From Capitulum mitella (taxonomy: Eukaryota; Arthropoda; Thecostraca; Pollicipedomorpha; Pollicipedidae): a stretch of 64,000 bases of DNA. The stretch covers positions 26,167,398 to 26,231,397 of the forward strand of contig CP099841.1 in assembly GCA_030062745.1 (NCBI GenBank). The letters run 5' to 3'. Every line of letters starts with the position of its first letter. Within the stretch, counting starts at the first letter, position 1. Below are positions 9,868-16,102 of the stretch, in pieces. Under the pieces are notes generated by a model. That model was not told where the DNA came from, searched no databases, and worked only from the letters and a program-made list of their open reading frames with translations. Both the position numbers and the translations under genes were made by a program.

Positions 9868-12800
9868 GAAGATAGAAAGATAGATAGATAGATCACTTTA
9901 TGACTTTTGCTGTGCTTCCTGCGGGCGTTTCTTTCGTTATTTTTACCCATTTCCCTTTAAAACTGGCAGAAAATATTGGACGGGCCCAAACCAACATTGG
10001 AGGGGCCCAAATCAACATTGGGTGGCCCAGGGCCTTCTCGAAAGAATACAAAGCGACACCCCTGGTTCCAGAACCTGGAAAGGATGGTCCAAGTGCCGCG
10101 TGGCTGCGGTGAGCAGAACATGATCACGTTTGTGCCGAATATCCTCGTGCGGCGCTACCTGGAGACAGTGAAGCTCATCACCGAAGCTCTCAAGACCAGA
10201 ACCGCCAACAACATGAGGACAGGTGAGCCGCACGAGCACCGGGAGCTGCGGCCGTGGCGCCGGCCAAACGCCCAATTCCCACGCGCGTTGACGTGTTTTC
10301 CATTTCGTGATGTCGTGGTTACGCGTGGCTTGTCGCGATTTTGAGCTTTTTGTTACCCACGCATTGTAGTTCAACCGCACGCTTAAAAAATAACAGCAGT
10401 TCATGCAATTTGAATTGCTGAAAGGGGCTCAGAATGTAGCTGGATGGAAATGAAACGAACAGTGAATTCAATCATGCTCTCAGAAATACGCAGCTGACTG
10501 TGGTATATCCTTGAGTATCTACCATGACCACCGAGCTGACTGCTTATCATGACTTCTGAGTCCCGTGCTATTTATCATGAGCATCTAATACATTCCAAAA
10601 AAAGATGCCGTTTGAACACCTTCCTGCCATGTCTTACACCAAAAATCACATATTTCCGCACCATTAGTAGGCTTAAATGAGGTTGTCAGTACTCAGAATA
10701 CCCATATGATGGACGCACCACGGAAAGAATGGGTCGTGTGAGCACATTTGCTGACAATGTACAAGCAACGGCTTATGCCAACATTTTTGATGCTGTTTGT
10801 AATGTCGTCTAAAAATAACTGCGATGCTCATATGAAGCTATTGATAAGGTGCCGAAGGCAGCAGATCTCAATGTGAATGTAAGGAACGTGAATTAAGGGC
10901 TATATGTACGCAGTATGTTCACATTATCTCATTTTTTAGCTATAGTTGCTCTAGTTATCAGGTAGATGATATAATGTTAACACCAGAATGCTTAACAATG
11001 TTCTGCTTGTAGCCGTGGTATATTCTTGAGTATATAACATAACCCCCGAGCCCACACTGTTTTTCAGCTCGCTGATGTGCCACACTGGCAGGCTAATGAT
11101 ATTTCCCAGGTTACTCTGGTCCGTCCATGTGACCCCAGGGCACTCTGGTCGGTCCCTGTGCCCCAAGGCTACTCTGGCAGTCTAGTAGCCTTGGGCCACA
11201 AATGTACAGTCTACAGTCACACAGTGTACAGTCTACAGTGTGCCTACAGCCAGTGTAGACTGCGGCACACACACTGGCAGTCTGTGTGCCCACAGTCTAC
11301 TCTGAACGATCCGCATACCCTCAGGCTACACTGGCCGGTCCGTGCACGTCCCCCGGCCACTGTGACCAGTTCTTGTGTCCCCAGAACACTCTGAACGGTT
11401 CTGATGCCCCCGGGCTATTCTGCCCGCCGCCCTCCCCTCCCCCACGCTACTGCTACCGGTCCGTGCGCCCGCAGGCTACCAGCGGGAGCTGACCTACCGG
11501 CGCAGCGACGGCTCGTACTCGGCGTTCAAGGAGCGCTCGCCGCCGGTGCGCAAGGGCTCGCTCTGGCTGACCGCGTTCGTCGTGCGCTCGTACGTGGCCG
11601 CCAGCCGCTACATCGCCATCGACACGGCCGACCTGGACGTCAGCACCAAGTGGATCGTCCGCCTGCAGGAGGCCAGCGGCGCCTTCAAGCGGCACGGCGC
11701 GCTCTTCCACCGCGAGATGCGCGGCGGCGTCGAGTTCGGCGGCCAGGAGGCGCTCACCGCGTACGTGGTGTTGACGCTGCTGGAGGCCGGCGGGCACCAG
11801 GCGGCCGTCGACAAGGCGCTTACCTACCTGCTTGCCTCCACCAAGCTGGGCACGCTGTACTCCGAGGTGCTGGTGGCGCACGCGCTGGTGCAGGCCGGCC
11901 GGCCGGAGGGCGCGCAGCGCGTGGACGCGCTGCTCAAACGCGGCGTCCGCCGCGGGGGCCAGCTGCACTGGGCCGGCGACCGCTCCAGCAGCGTGGGCGG
12001 CAGCCGCGCCGTCGACGTCGAGATGACGGCGTACATGGTGCTGTCGCTGCTCAAGCTGGGCGGCTCCAAGCGCCTGAGCGAGGCGGCGCTCGCCGCCAAG
12101 TGGATCAACGCGCAGCGGAACGGCGTCGGCGGCTTCGTGTCGACGCAGGACACGGTCGTCGCGTTGTCGGCGCTCACCGAGTTCGCCATCAGCACGTACT
12201 CGCCGGACGTGTCCGCGGACGTGACCGCCTCGGCGCAGGGCGGCTTCTCGGAGCGCGTGAGCGTGACCGGCGGCACCCGCCTGCTGACGCGCCAGAAGAC
12301 GATCCCGGCGCTCCAGCTGCCCAACGCCGTCAAGTTCGAGGTCACCGGCGAGGGCTGCTGTGTCGTGCAGGTGCGGCGGGGAGGTCACGGCGAGGCAGGC
12401 GCATGGAGAAGAGATTGCGAGAGTGTGATGGAAGTTTGGTATTTCGTGATGGTTTTTACCGAGTTCTTTTTCTTCAGTTGCCCCTCGTCACGGTGTGGAA
12501 CTTTTTTAAATTCTCGTTGACCAAGAGGGCTTGAAGCGTCCATGTTGATTTTATGTCTACATGTCATTCACTAACAATGCCAAGCTTCTCTTCGAACGTA
12601 GTCTTATTGCTGTATCAATCGCCATCAGTTGATTGAATCAATGAGTACTTAGCGCAACAGTTGTGTCCTGGCGATGGAACAAGACAGTCATATTCGACAC
12701 CGCTCTTCAGACTGTGTTCCGGTACAACACGAAAACGGCGTTCCCAGATCCCAGCTTTAACCTGAAGGCCGAACTTCTGGGCACATCGTGCTCGAGATTC

Positions 12801-14620
12801 ACCCTCCGTGAGTGAATTTTGAGTCACAGACGAAGTCAGACTGCGCTGAGTTATTGTTGGCTGTGCTTATCGGATTCTAATATAGTTTCGCACTTTGCAC
12901 TATCCGTTTAAATAACGCGACTACATGCAGCTGCGTATCTGTGCTCGGATAGCCTAGTCCTGTTATTTACATAGCCAGTCATATTTCGTTTGTTTGTGGT
13001 TGTTTCATATTTGTGTTTGCTTGTGTGTTCGTTTGCTTGTTTATTTTGTAATTGTTTGTTCGTTTGTTTGTTGCAGCATCAATAGAAAGCCCATAGTCTA
13101 ACTCTTGCCTGCCCGTCGAAACACCATTGTTTTTGTTGTCACTATCTGGCTCCTGCAGATCTTATACGATTAGTGCTATTAATTCTCCCGAATTATGCCA
13201 CGGCTGCTTACACCAAATAAGCAGCCATGGCGCTCTGATTTACACTAATTAGCTCTGTGCTCCCACAGATGTGTGCACCAGCTTCAAGAAGCCAAACATC
13301 GAGAGCAACATGGCCATCGTTGAAATCGAAATGATTTCTGGATTTGTGTCGGTCGACAGAAGTCTGAAAAACCTAGTGAAGGACGGAGGTATGAATGAGT
13401 GGTGAAAGCTCGCATTCCGTTTACAGCTGTCATGCCGCAGCTTGCAGTGGCGTTTCTGGAGGCACTCGGGGGTTCCACGTTACACAGTCACTTTGCATGT
13501 TGCCTGAATGATGCTATTAAATCAAGAGCATACACATAGGCATCATGCTGTTACTGACACCAGTGCCTGGACCTAATTGTACAGTGGGATATCATAATTG
13601 TGATGGTCATATTATGGGAGTCATAGACGCAGACTTGTGAATGTAGATAAAGAACACATTAACGATAAATCTGGAACATGTATGTGGAGTGATTGTGCAT
13701 CCGATGAAAGCTGCAGGCGATTTTTTCGTTTCGTTACCATCTGTGGTTCATCTCGTATCAGCTTCTGTGGAAGCAGTGTCCTTTAGCTTAACTGATCTTG
13801 GTTAGGTTTTCGGTCTTGCTTATATTTTAATGATCAGGAGAACATGCTTATGCTATAATTTCTTTACTCGTCCTTTTTCGCAGTGATCGAGAAATGGGAG
13901 TTCAAGGACGACAAGGCCAGTTTGTACTTCGATAAGTTCACCACGAAGGAGGTGTGCTTCGACGTCCGATTCATCCAGGCCCTCGAGGTGGAGAAGCTGA
14001 AGCCAGCCGTCGTTCGCGTCTATGACTACTACGCCGTCGAGGACAAATTCGAAGTGGTATGCTCTGTTTGATTATGCAATAAACTTGTCGTTTTCCTTCC
14101 GGTGCGGATCGGCTACCCAGGGCCGCCCTGGGCCTGCAATGGCGTCATTAATTCCTTGCTAATGGTCCGGGCATACTGTTTTTTTTAGGAATGGTCCGTG
14201 CATGGTTACTGTTGCAATTGTATGGGTTTTGTTTTGCTCTGATTGTGCCCGCGTGCGTTTTTATGTACTGCCACCATTCGCTCTGTTCTGGTATTACCAT
14301 GATCACACAAATGTTTTTCTTTAGTTCCCAATTATTATGGGGATTTTCTTTGCCCGGATACATACGTGTCGATATGGCATTACTATCATGGTGGCATGTG
14401 GCTTCATGTCTCAGTTACAGTGCAAATCTTCTCTGGTTAATATTTCTCTGCATTCCTCGGTGGATGCAATGACACAAAAATGGAATCTGAATTCATCAAA
14501 AGACATAAAGACTATGTTCAGATTGTGCGCACGCATTTATCTAAATGTTTCTGATTCTTCTGTCAGCTCTAACCTGTTTTGATCTGTCCCCAGGAATACG
14601 GGCCACCGTGCAAGAAATAA
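2304..14620 (+). CDS. Alpha-2-macroglobulin-like protease inhibitor, 3' half of gene (gene model)
   Basis: A secreted thioester protein of the A2M family. Known role: a protease cuts the bait region, the protein closes around it, and the thioester can attach covalently. Exons: 2304-2590 or 5002-5285 (bait alternatives), 6131-6215, 6906-7049, 7438-7637, 8832-9033, 10072-10222, 11475-12370, 12711-12807, 13269-13388, 13884-14056, 14594-14620. All junction phases agree. The joined length is 2382 nt (793 residues) with exon A or 2379 nt with exon B. Landmarks in family order: FPETF, MPDTITSW, GFGLS, GCGEQN thioester, GGFVSTQDTVVAL, VYDYY and a C-terminal EYGPPCKK. The receptor-binding domain argues for a true A2M rather than a short insect TEP. 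The first half (MG1 to about MG5) and signal peptide lie upstream of the window. Confidence 0.93.
2565..2730 (+). repeat. 33-bp minisatellite grown from the bait exon A donor site
   Basis: Five units of 33-34 bp. The first unit is the last 26 bases of exon A plus the donor sequence GTGAGTG. The next four units in the intron repeat this exon end and donor with changes, ending GTGCGTG, GCGGGTG, GTGGGTG and CTGAGTG. The intron therefore starts with a row of decayed donor copies. In-frame extension past the true donor meets TGA at once, so only the first site makes sense. Confidence 0.85.
2768..2965. repeat. Degenerate ~40-bp tandem repeat with an 18-G run
   Basis: About five imperfect units built on GGAGCAGACTGGGATGAGGT, in the intron after bait exon A. 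A run of 18 consecutive G lies at 2874-2891, on the transcribed-sense strand, so the intron RNA could form a G-quadruplex. There is no coding evidence in this stretch. Confidence 0.75.
2966..4938. other. Intron between the two bait exons, no gene seen
   Basis: About 2 kb with no recognisable exon, transposon end or RNA gene. I looked here for further bait-like cassettes (the GTGGCCGGGTAC start or the FPETF end) and found none. Confidence 0.55.
4940..4965. repeat. (CT)n microsatellite before bait exon B
   Basis: Thirteen CT units ending about 36 bases before the acceptor of bait exon B. The sequence between the CT run and the acceptor (GTTAGGTAATACAGACTTGG and on to CTCTCCAG) is the same as before exon A. 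The exon duplication therefore has its upstream edge in this microsatellite. Confidence 0.95.
5002..5285 (+). CDS. A2M bait-region exon B (alternative)
   Basis: Second copy of the bait exon, also phase 0 in and phase 2 out, 284 nt against 287. The N-terminal block and the C-terminal block ending FPETFLFQLE match exon A nearly base for base. The central ~45 residues are different, with Arg, Ala and Phe clusters (ARRFLFMRNGS, NAVRRSAQS) and an NGS sequon. The exon is fully open and its splice sites are intact, so it looks functional rather than a dead duplicate. It would give the inhibitor a different set of cleavable bonds. Confidence 0.9.
5260..5358 (+). repeat. 33-bp minisatellite at the bait exon B donor
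   Basis: Three 33-bp units in the same arrangement as after exon A: the exon end with GTGAGTG, then two decayed copies. A fourth partial unit follows. The array was probably present, at least in part, before the exon duplicated, then changed separately in each copy. Confidence 0.75.
5359..6130. other. A2M intron, no other feature seen
   Basis: AT-rich intron between bait exon B and the PDTITSW exon. Mononucleotide runs lie around 5776-5792. I see no transposon end and no coding sequence. Confidence 0.5.
6131..6215 (+). CDS. A2M exon with MPDTITSW motif
   Basis: 85 nt, with one base completing the GG left by either bait exon, then 28 codons, ending in phase 0 before GTCAGA. It encodes ADGETDVTRKMPDTITSWVG followed by SAFCSNLK. 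This matches the family segment PDTITEW...AFC that follows the bait region. It is easy to miss because of its size, but it is needed for both phase and alignment: AFC to GFGLS spans 13 residues here as in human A2M. Confidence 0.9.
6434..6850. mobile_element. hAT-like non-autonomous element in A2M intron
   Basis: Begins CAGGCACGTAGCCAGGATTT and ends with the imperfect inverse CTTGGCGACGTCCCTG. It is flanked by CGTCAGCA and CATCAGCG, which agree at 6 of 8 bases as a decayed 8-bp target duplication would. Inside lie a near-perfect hairpin (about 6481-6511) and the CA/AT microsatellite. Its 3' end is 55 bases before the acceptor of the next exon, just upstream of a possible branch site (GCTGATG). 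Confidence 0.6.
6586..6750. repeat. (CA)n-(AT)n microsatellite
   Basis: About 20 bases of CA, then about 145 bases of interrupted AT repeat, inside the hAT-like element. Confidence 0.9.
6906..7049 (+). CDS. A2M exon with GFGLS / KPFF motif
   Basis: 48 codons, phase 0 at both ends, opening RGFGLSETASITTFKPFFAQ and closing FNFLPGDLS before GTGAGT. It matches the family block GLGIS...FQPFF...PYSV.RGE...NYLP. An open frame runs further upstream, but the acceptor at 6904-6905 gives the correct length against the family, so I start the exon at 6906. Confidence 0.88.
7438..7637 (+). CDS. A2M exon, macroglobulin/CUB-region segment
   Basis: Phase 0 in (after CCGCCGGCAG), phase 2 out (before GTAAGC), 200 nt. 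It encodes VLAKLTPSKDF...HTVCVRSNKPSVVEY...FKSLGKVDITVTIST. This corresponds to the family block with a conserved Cys and the SLGNVNFTV stretch, before the CUB and thioester domains. Confidence 0.9.
8192..8459. mobile_element. hAT-like MITE with perfect 8-bp target duplication
   Basis: 268 bp, with ends AGGGACGTAGCCAAG and (inverted) GCAGGCACGTATCCGGG. It is flanked on both sides by GCACCTCT (8184-8191 and 8460-8467). The exact 8-bp duplication and CAGGG-type ends point to the hAT superfamily. A palindrome around CATATATCAGTGGCATATGA is shared with the copy at 6434-6850. No transposase is encoded. Confidence 0.75.
8468..8831. other. A2M intron with degenerate TTAGG-type repeat
   Basis: Bases 8538-8580 hold several CTAACCTAAC-like units, resembling a decayed arthropod telomere motif (TTAGG)n, followed by an AT-rich tract. 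Nothing else is recognised before the acceptor CTTGTCTGCAG. Confidence 0.4.
8832..9033 (+). CDS. A2M exon preceding the thioester
   Basis: Phase 2 in and phase 0 out (GAA before GTGAGA), 202 nt. It encodes DAIRRNVLIKPEGFPQEDVS through WIGVVGDLIAPSAE. This matches the family segment DTVIKPLLVEPEG...SVLGDILG. The distance from GD to GCGEQN across the next junction is the same as in human A2M, which fixes both splice sites. Confidence 0.92.
9034..9649. other. A2M intron, no other feature seen
   Basis: Ordinary intron sequence up to the hAT-like insertion. The last bases, GATTGTTCCAGA (9638-9649), are the presumed original acceptor region of the thioester exon. Confidence 0.6.
9650..10064. mobile_element. 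hAT element inserted at the thioester-exon acceptor
   Basis: 415 bp, starting CAGGGGCGTCAATTT and ending with the inverse AAAGCGACACCCCTG. It is flanked by a perfect 8-bp duplication GTTCCAGA at 9642-9649 and 10065-10072. That duplicated octamer contains the acceptor CAG and the first exon base of the next A2M exon. The insertion therefore left one acceptor on each side of the element. It carries an AT/GATA microsatellite at about 9838-9892 and no transposase gene. The working acceptor now takes its upstream context from the element's end. Confidence 0.88.
10072..10222 (+). CDS. A2M thioester exon (GCGEQN)
   Basis: Phase 0 in and phase 1 out, 151 nt, encoding NLERMVQVPRGCGEQNMITF and on to TANNMRT. 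The internal Cys-Gln thioester motif GCGEQN lies at 10102-10119 and is intact. In this family the Cys thiol and Gln side chain form the reactive thioester used for covalent capture. The exon's acceptor lies within the target duplication of the transposon just upstream. Confidence 0.95.
10223..11103. other. A2M intron, no other feature seen
   Basis: About 0.9 kb of intron without recognisable coding or mobile sequence. Two similar segments near 10500-10560 and 11010-11060 (TGTGGTATATTC-TTGAGTAT) suggest an old local duplication. Confidence 0.5.
11104..11474 (+). repeat. Degenerate ~30-bp minisatellite resembling the downstream acceptor
   Basis: A run of imperfect units of the form CAGGCTACTCTGGCCGGTCC-GTGTGCCCC. 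It ends in the real acceptor (CGGTCCGTGCGCCCGCAG, then GCTACC at the exon start). Several units carry an acceptor-like CAGGCTAC or CAGGTTAC. As at the bait exons, a tandem repeat seems to have grown out of a splice site, here the 3' one. Confidence 0.65.
11475..12370 (+). CDS. A2M large thioester-domain exon
   Basis: 896 nt, phase 1 in and phase 0 out (CAG before GTGCGG), very GC-rich. It carries most of the alpha-helical thioester domain: GYQRELTYRRSDGSYSAF, WLTAFVVRSY, GALFHREMRGG, VEMTAYMVLSLL and GGFVSTQDTVVAL, then the start of the next domain (VKFEVTGEGCCVVQ). A His codon at 11708-11710 lies 117 residues after the thioester Cys, where C3 has its catalytic His and human A2M has Asn. Long open frames in the other frames and strand are by-products of the GC bias. 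Confidence 0.95.
12371..12710. other. A2M intron, nothing else seen
   Basis: Short intron. Reading through the donor gives a further in-frame open stretch to 12520, but its composition is not coding-like and it has no family match. Confidence 0.6.
12711..12807 (+). CDS. A2M exon between thioester and receptor-binding domains
   Basis: Phase 0 in (after CTCTTCAG) and phase 1 out (before GTGAGT), 97 nt, encoding TVFRYNTKTAFPDPSFNLKA and on to SCSRFTL. It follows directly on VVQ and matches the family stretch LQTSLKYN...PFxLxV. Small, but required by phase. Confidence 0.85.
12808..13268. other. A2M intron with GTTT-rich tract
   Basis: Intron. Bases 12985-13080 are a loose GTTT/GTTTGC repeat. 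Nothing else is seen. Confidence 0.6.
13269..13388 (+). CDS. A2M receptor-binding domain exon 1
   Basis: Phase 1 in and phase 1 out, 120 nt, encoding VCTSFKKPNIESNMAIVEIE and on to FVSVDRSLKNLVKDG. SNMAIVxVxMxSGF is the signature at the start of the A2M receptor-binding domain, which is exposed after protease trapping and recognised by clearance receptors of the LDL-receptor family in vertebrates. Confidence 0.93.
13389..13883. other. A2M intron, nothing else seen
   Basis: Ordinary intron with a good pyrimidine tract (CGTCCTTTTTCGCAG) before the next exon. Confidence 0.6.
13884..14056 (+). CDS. A2M receptor-binding domain exon 2
   Basis: Phase 1 in and phase 0 out (GTG before GTATGC), 173 nt, encoding VIEKWEFKDDKASLYFDKFT, ...KEVCFDV..., LKPAVVRVYDYYAVEDKFEV. 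LKPAxVxVYDYY is highly conserved near the A2M C-terminus. If the donor is not used, the frame runs on through Val-Cys-Ser-Val to a stop at 14069-14071. Confidence 0.93.
14057..14083 (+). promoter_or_regulatory. Possible alternative 3' end: read-through stop plus AATAAA
   Basis: Read-through of the donor at 14057 ends in TGA at 14069-14071, followed seven bases later by AATAAA (14078-14083) and a T/G-rich stretch. That arrangement suits an intronic polyadenylation site giving a C-terminus ...FEVVCSV instead of ...FEVEYGPPCKK. Both forms place a Cys near the end. Confidence 0.35.
14084..14593. other. A2M last intron, nothing else seen
   Basis: Intron before the terminal coding exon. The acceptor is TTTTGATCTGTCCCCAG. 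Confidence 0.55.
14594..14620 (+). CDS. A2M terminal coding exon (EYGPPCKK, stop)
   Basis: After CCCCAG, in phase 0, nine codons encode EYGPPCKK and TAA. This matches the family C-terminus EYxAPC. An AATAAA overlaps the stop (14616-14621). The exon is tiny, but sequence, phase and acceptor all fit. Confidence 0.78.
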   Translation, partial: EYGPPCKK

Positions 14621-15087
14621 ACGACTGTTTGGATACAACACACATAATTGGATTTGGCATGGTTAGCGGGAAGAATCGTCCGCTTTTAGAATTAAACGCT
14701 ATGGTTTCCAAGTTTCACAACGCTGTGATCTCATCAGACCCCTAATCTTCGAATTAACCATGCTTTCGAAATGTTTTCCTCCTTTAACGCGGTCAAGTTT
14801 GGTTTTGTGTTTGTGTGTTTAGATCAATTAGCTCTGATGTGGGTAGCAGAGGATGGGAAATATGAGTACTGCACTTCCAATGCACTCTTTCAATGGCATC
14901 TTCGAATCATATTATTTACCAACTTCCCACTGCTTTATAAAAGTGTTGAAGGCGAGAAATACACGTTATCTTCTGCTGCAGATAGCGCATTTTAGAATCA
15001 TCGGTGCTAAGCCAAGCTACGACTTCGTACATCTTGTTGTTAATCTAGTCGTTCTAGATTAATAGATCAAAACTAACTGAGATTTTC
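14621..15087. other. Downstream of A2M, nothing recognised
   Basis: 3' UTR or intergenic DNA. Short open frames have no coding character. Confidence 0.5.
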
Positions 15088-16102
15088 TTAACCCGCGCCG
15101 GACTCGCAGTCGGCGCCATGCACACCCGACTAAGGCGTTATTGACAGCCCCTTTAACTCGCGAACAGCTGGTCGCACGATAAAAATAAGCATACCTTTGG
15201 AAAGCTGGCAGTACTCGTACTGACAAGGCGATCTCGAAACTGTCCTAAGTTTTAACCTTTCAGTGTAAGCCATTTACGTCCCATGTATGTCTTTTCATAG
15301 CCAACTAAATGCACCCGAGAAACGGCCTGGATCTCAAGGGCCGTGACGAGTAGTTTAAATTAAGGAGCCAACGAGTAGATAGAAGTCCGCGCAGATACGT
15401 CAAATTTCTCCACTTTGCTGAATGTTTGCATGGGAGCGTTGAATTAAAGACGCAGAGATTTTCTCGCCAGTGCACTATGGGCGCCGGTGGCGAATACGGG
15501 ATGGAATGAACGTGCACTCGTTTTAGCGTTCTTTTATTTTGTAAAATAGGCCTTATAATTTCATTCCAGTGGTTCGTGCTATGGTTCCCAAAGTCCAGTT
15601 TTTAATCAGTTCACTAGTTGCCCGTCTAATAGTTAACTCAATGTTAATGTCTTAGTTAATCTCGCAAATGATGGTTAACACAGTATATCATAATTATCAA
15701 TCGGACGTTTATTTCCAAAATATGCATTTGCTACTTTTTGAACTTCTTTGCATTACTAACAGTTGCGAGACCCTGTTCAGCCATTTGCTGTCCGCTCTAA
15801 GTTATTCTTCGCCACTTATGTCACGATCTCTAATCCCGGAAAGCTGTATTTTGATGCCTTGTTTTCAAAAAAGTTACGAGGCCTTCATCTTTTTGGATGT
15901 AAGCTCACGTGAACTGACCTATGTTAGAGGTCTGACTTGGTCCAAGGCATAATATTTGACACAAATCGTGGAAATGATTGGGGAAAGCTACTCAAAATTT
16001 CGTGGTGCTGCGTTTGTTTGTTTTCTCGTAATGTTTCAAAGACCTGAGGAGGGGGGGGGGGGTGGCTGTCAGCATCCCCCCTTCCAGTCGGGCGCAGGTT
16101 AA
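15088..16102. mobile_element. piggyBac-type non-autonomous element, copy 1
   Basis: 1007 bp between TTAA at 15088-15091 and TTAA at 16099-16102. Ends are CCCGCGCCGGACT and (inverted) CCTGCGCCCGACTGG. The TTAA target and CC-initial inverted ends are hallmarks of piggyBac transposons. A homologous copy with the same ends lies at 57466-58633. Shared internal segments include the 'TTTGGATGTAAGCTCACGTG' region and 'GGTGCTGCGTTTGTT'. No transposase is encoded. Confidence 0.78.

Noticed and set aside
11453..12388. 311-codon open frame antisense to the large A2M exon
   Set aside because: It is the GC-rich shadow of exon 11475-12370; the sense frame matches the A2M thioester domain end to end.
11404..12534. 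376-codon plus-strand open frame over the same exon
   Set aside because: Different frame from the A2M reading; Arg/Ala-rich composition is typical of a shifted GC-rich exon.
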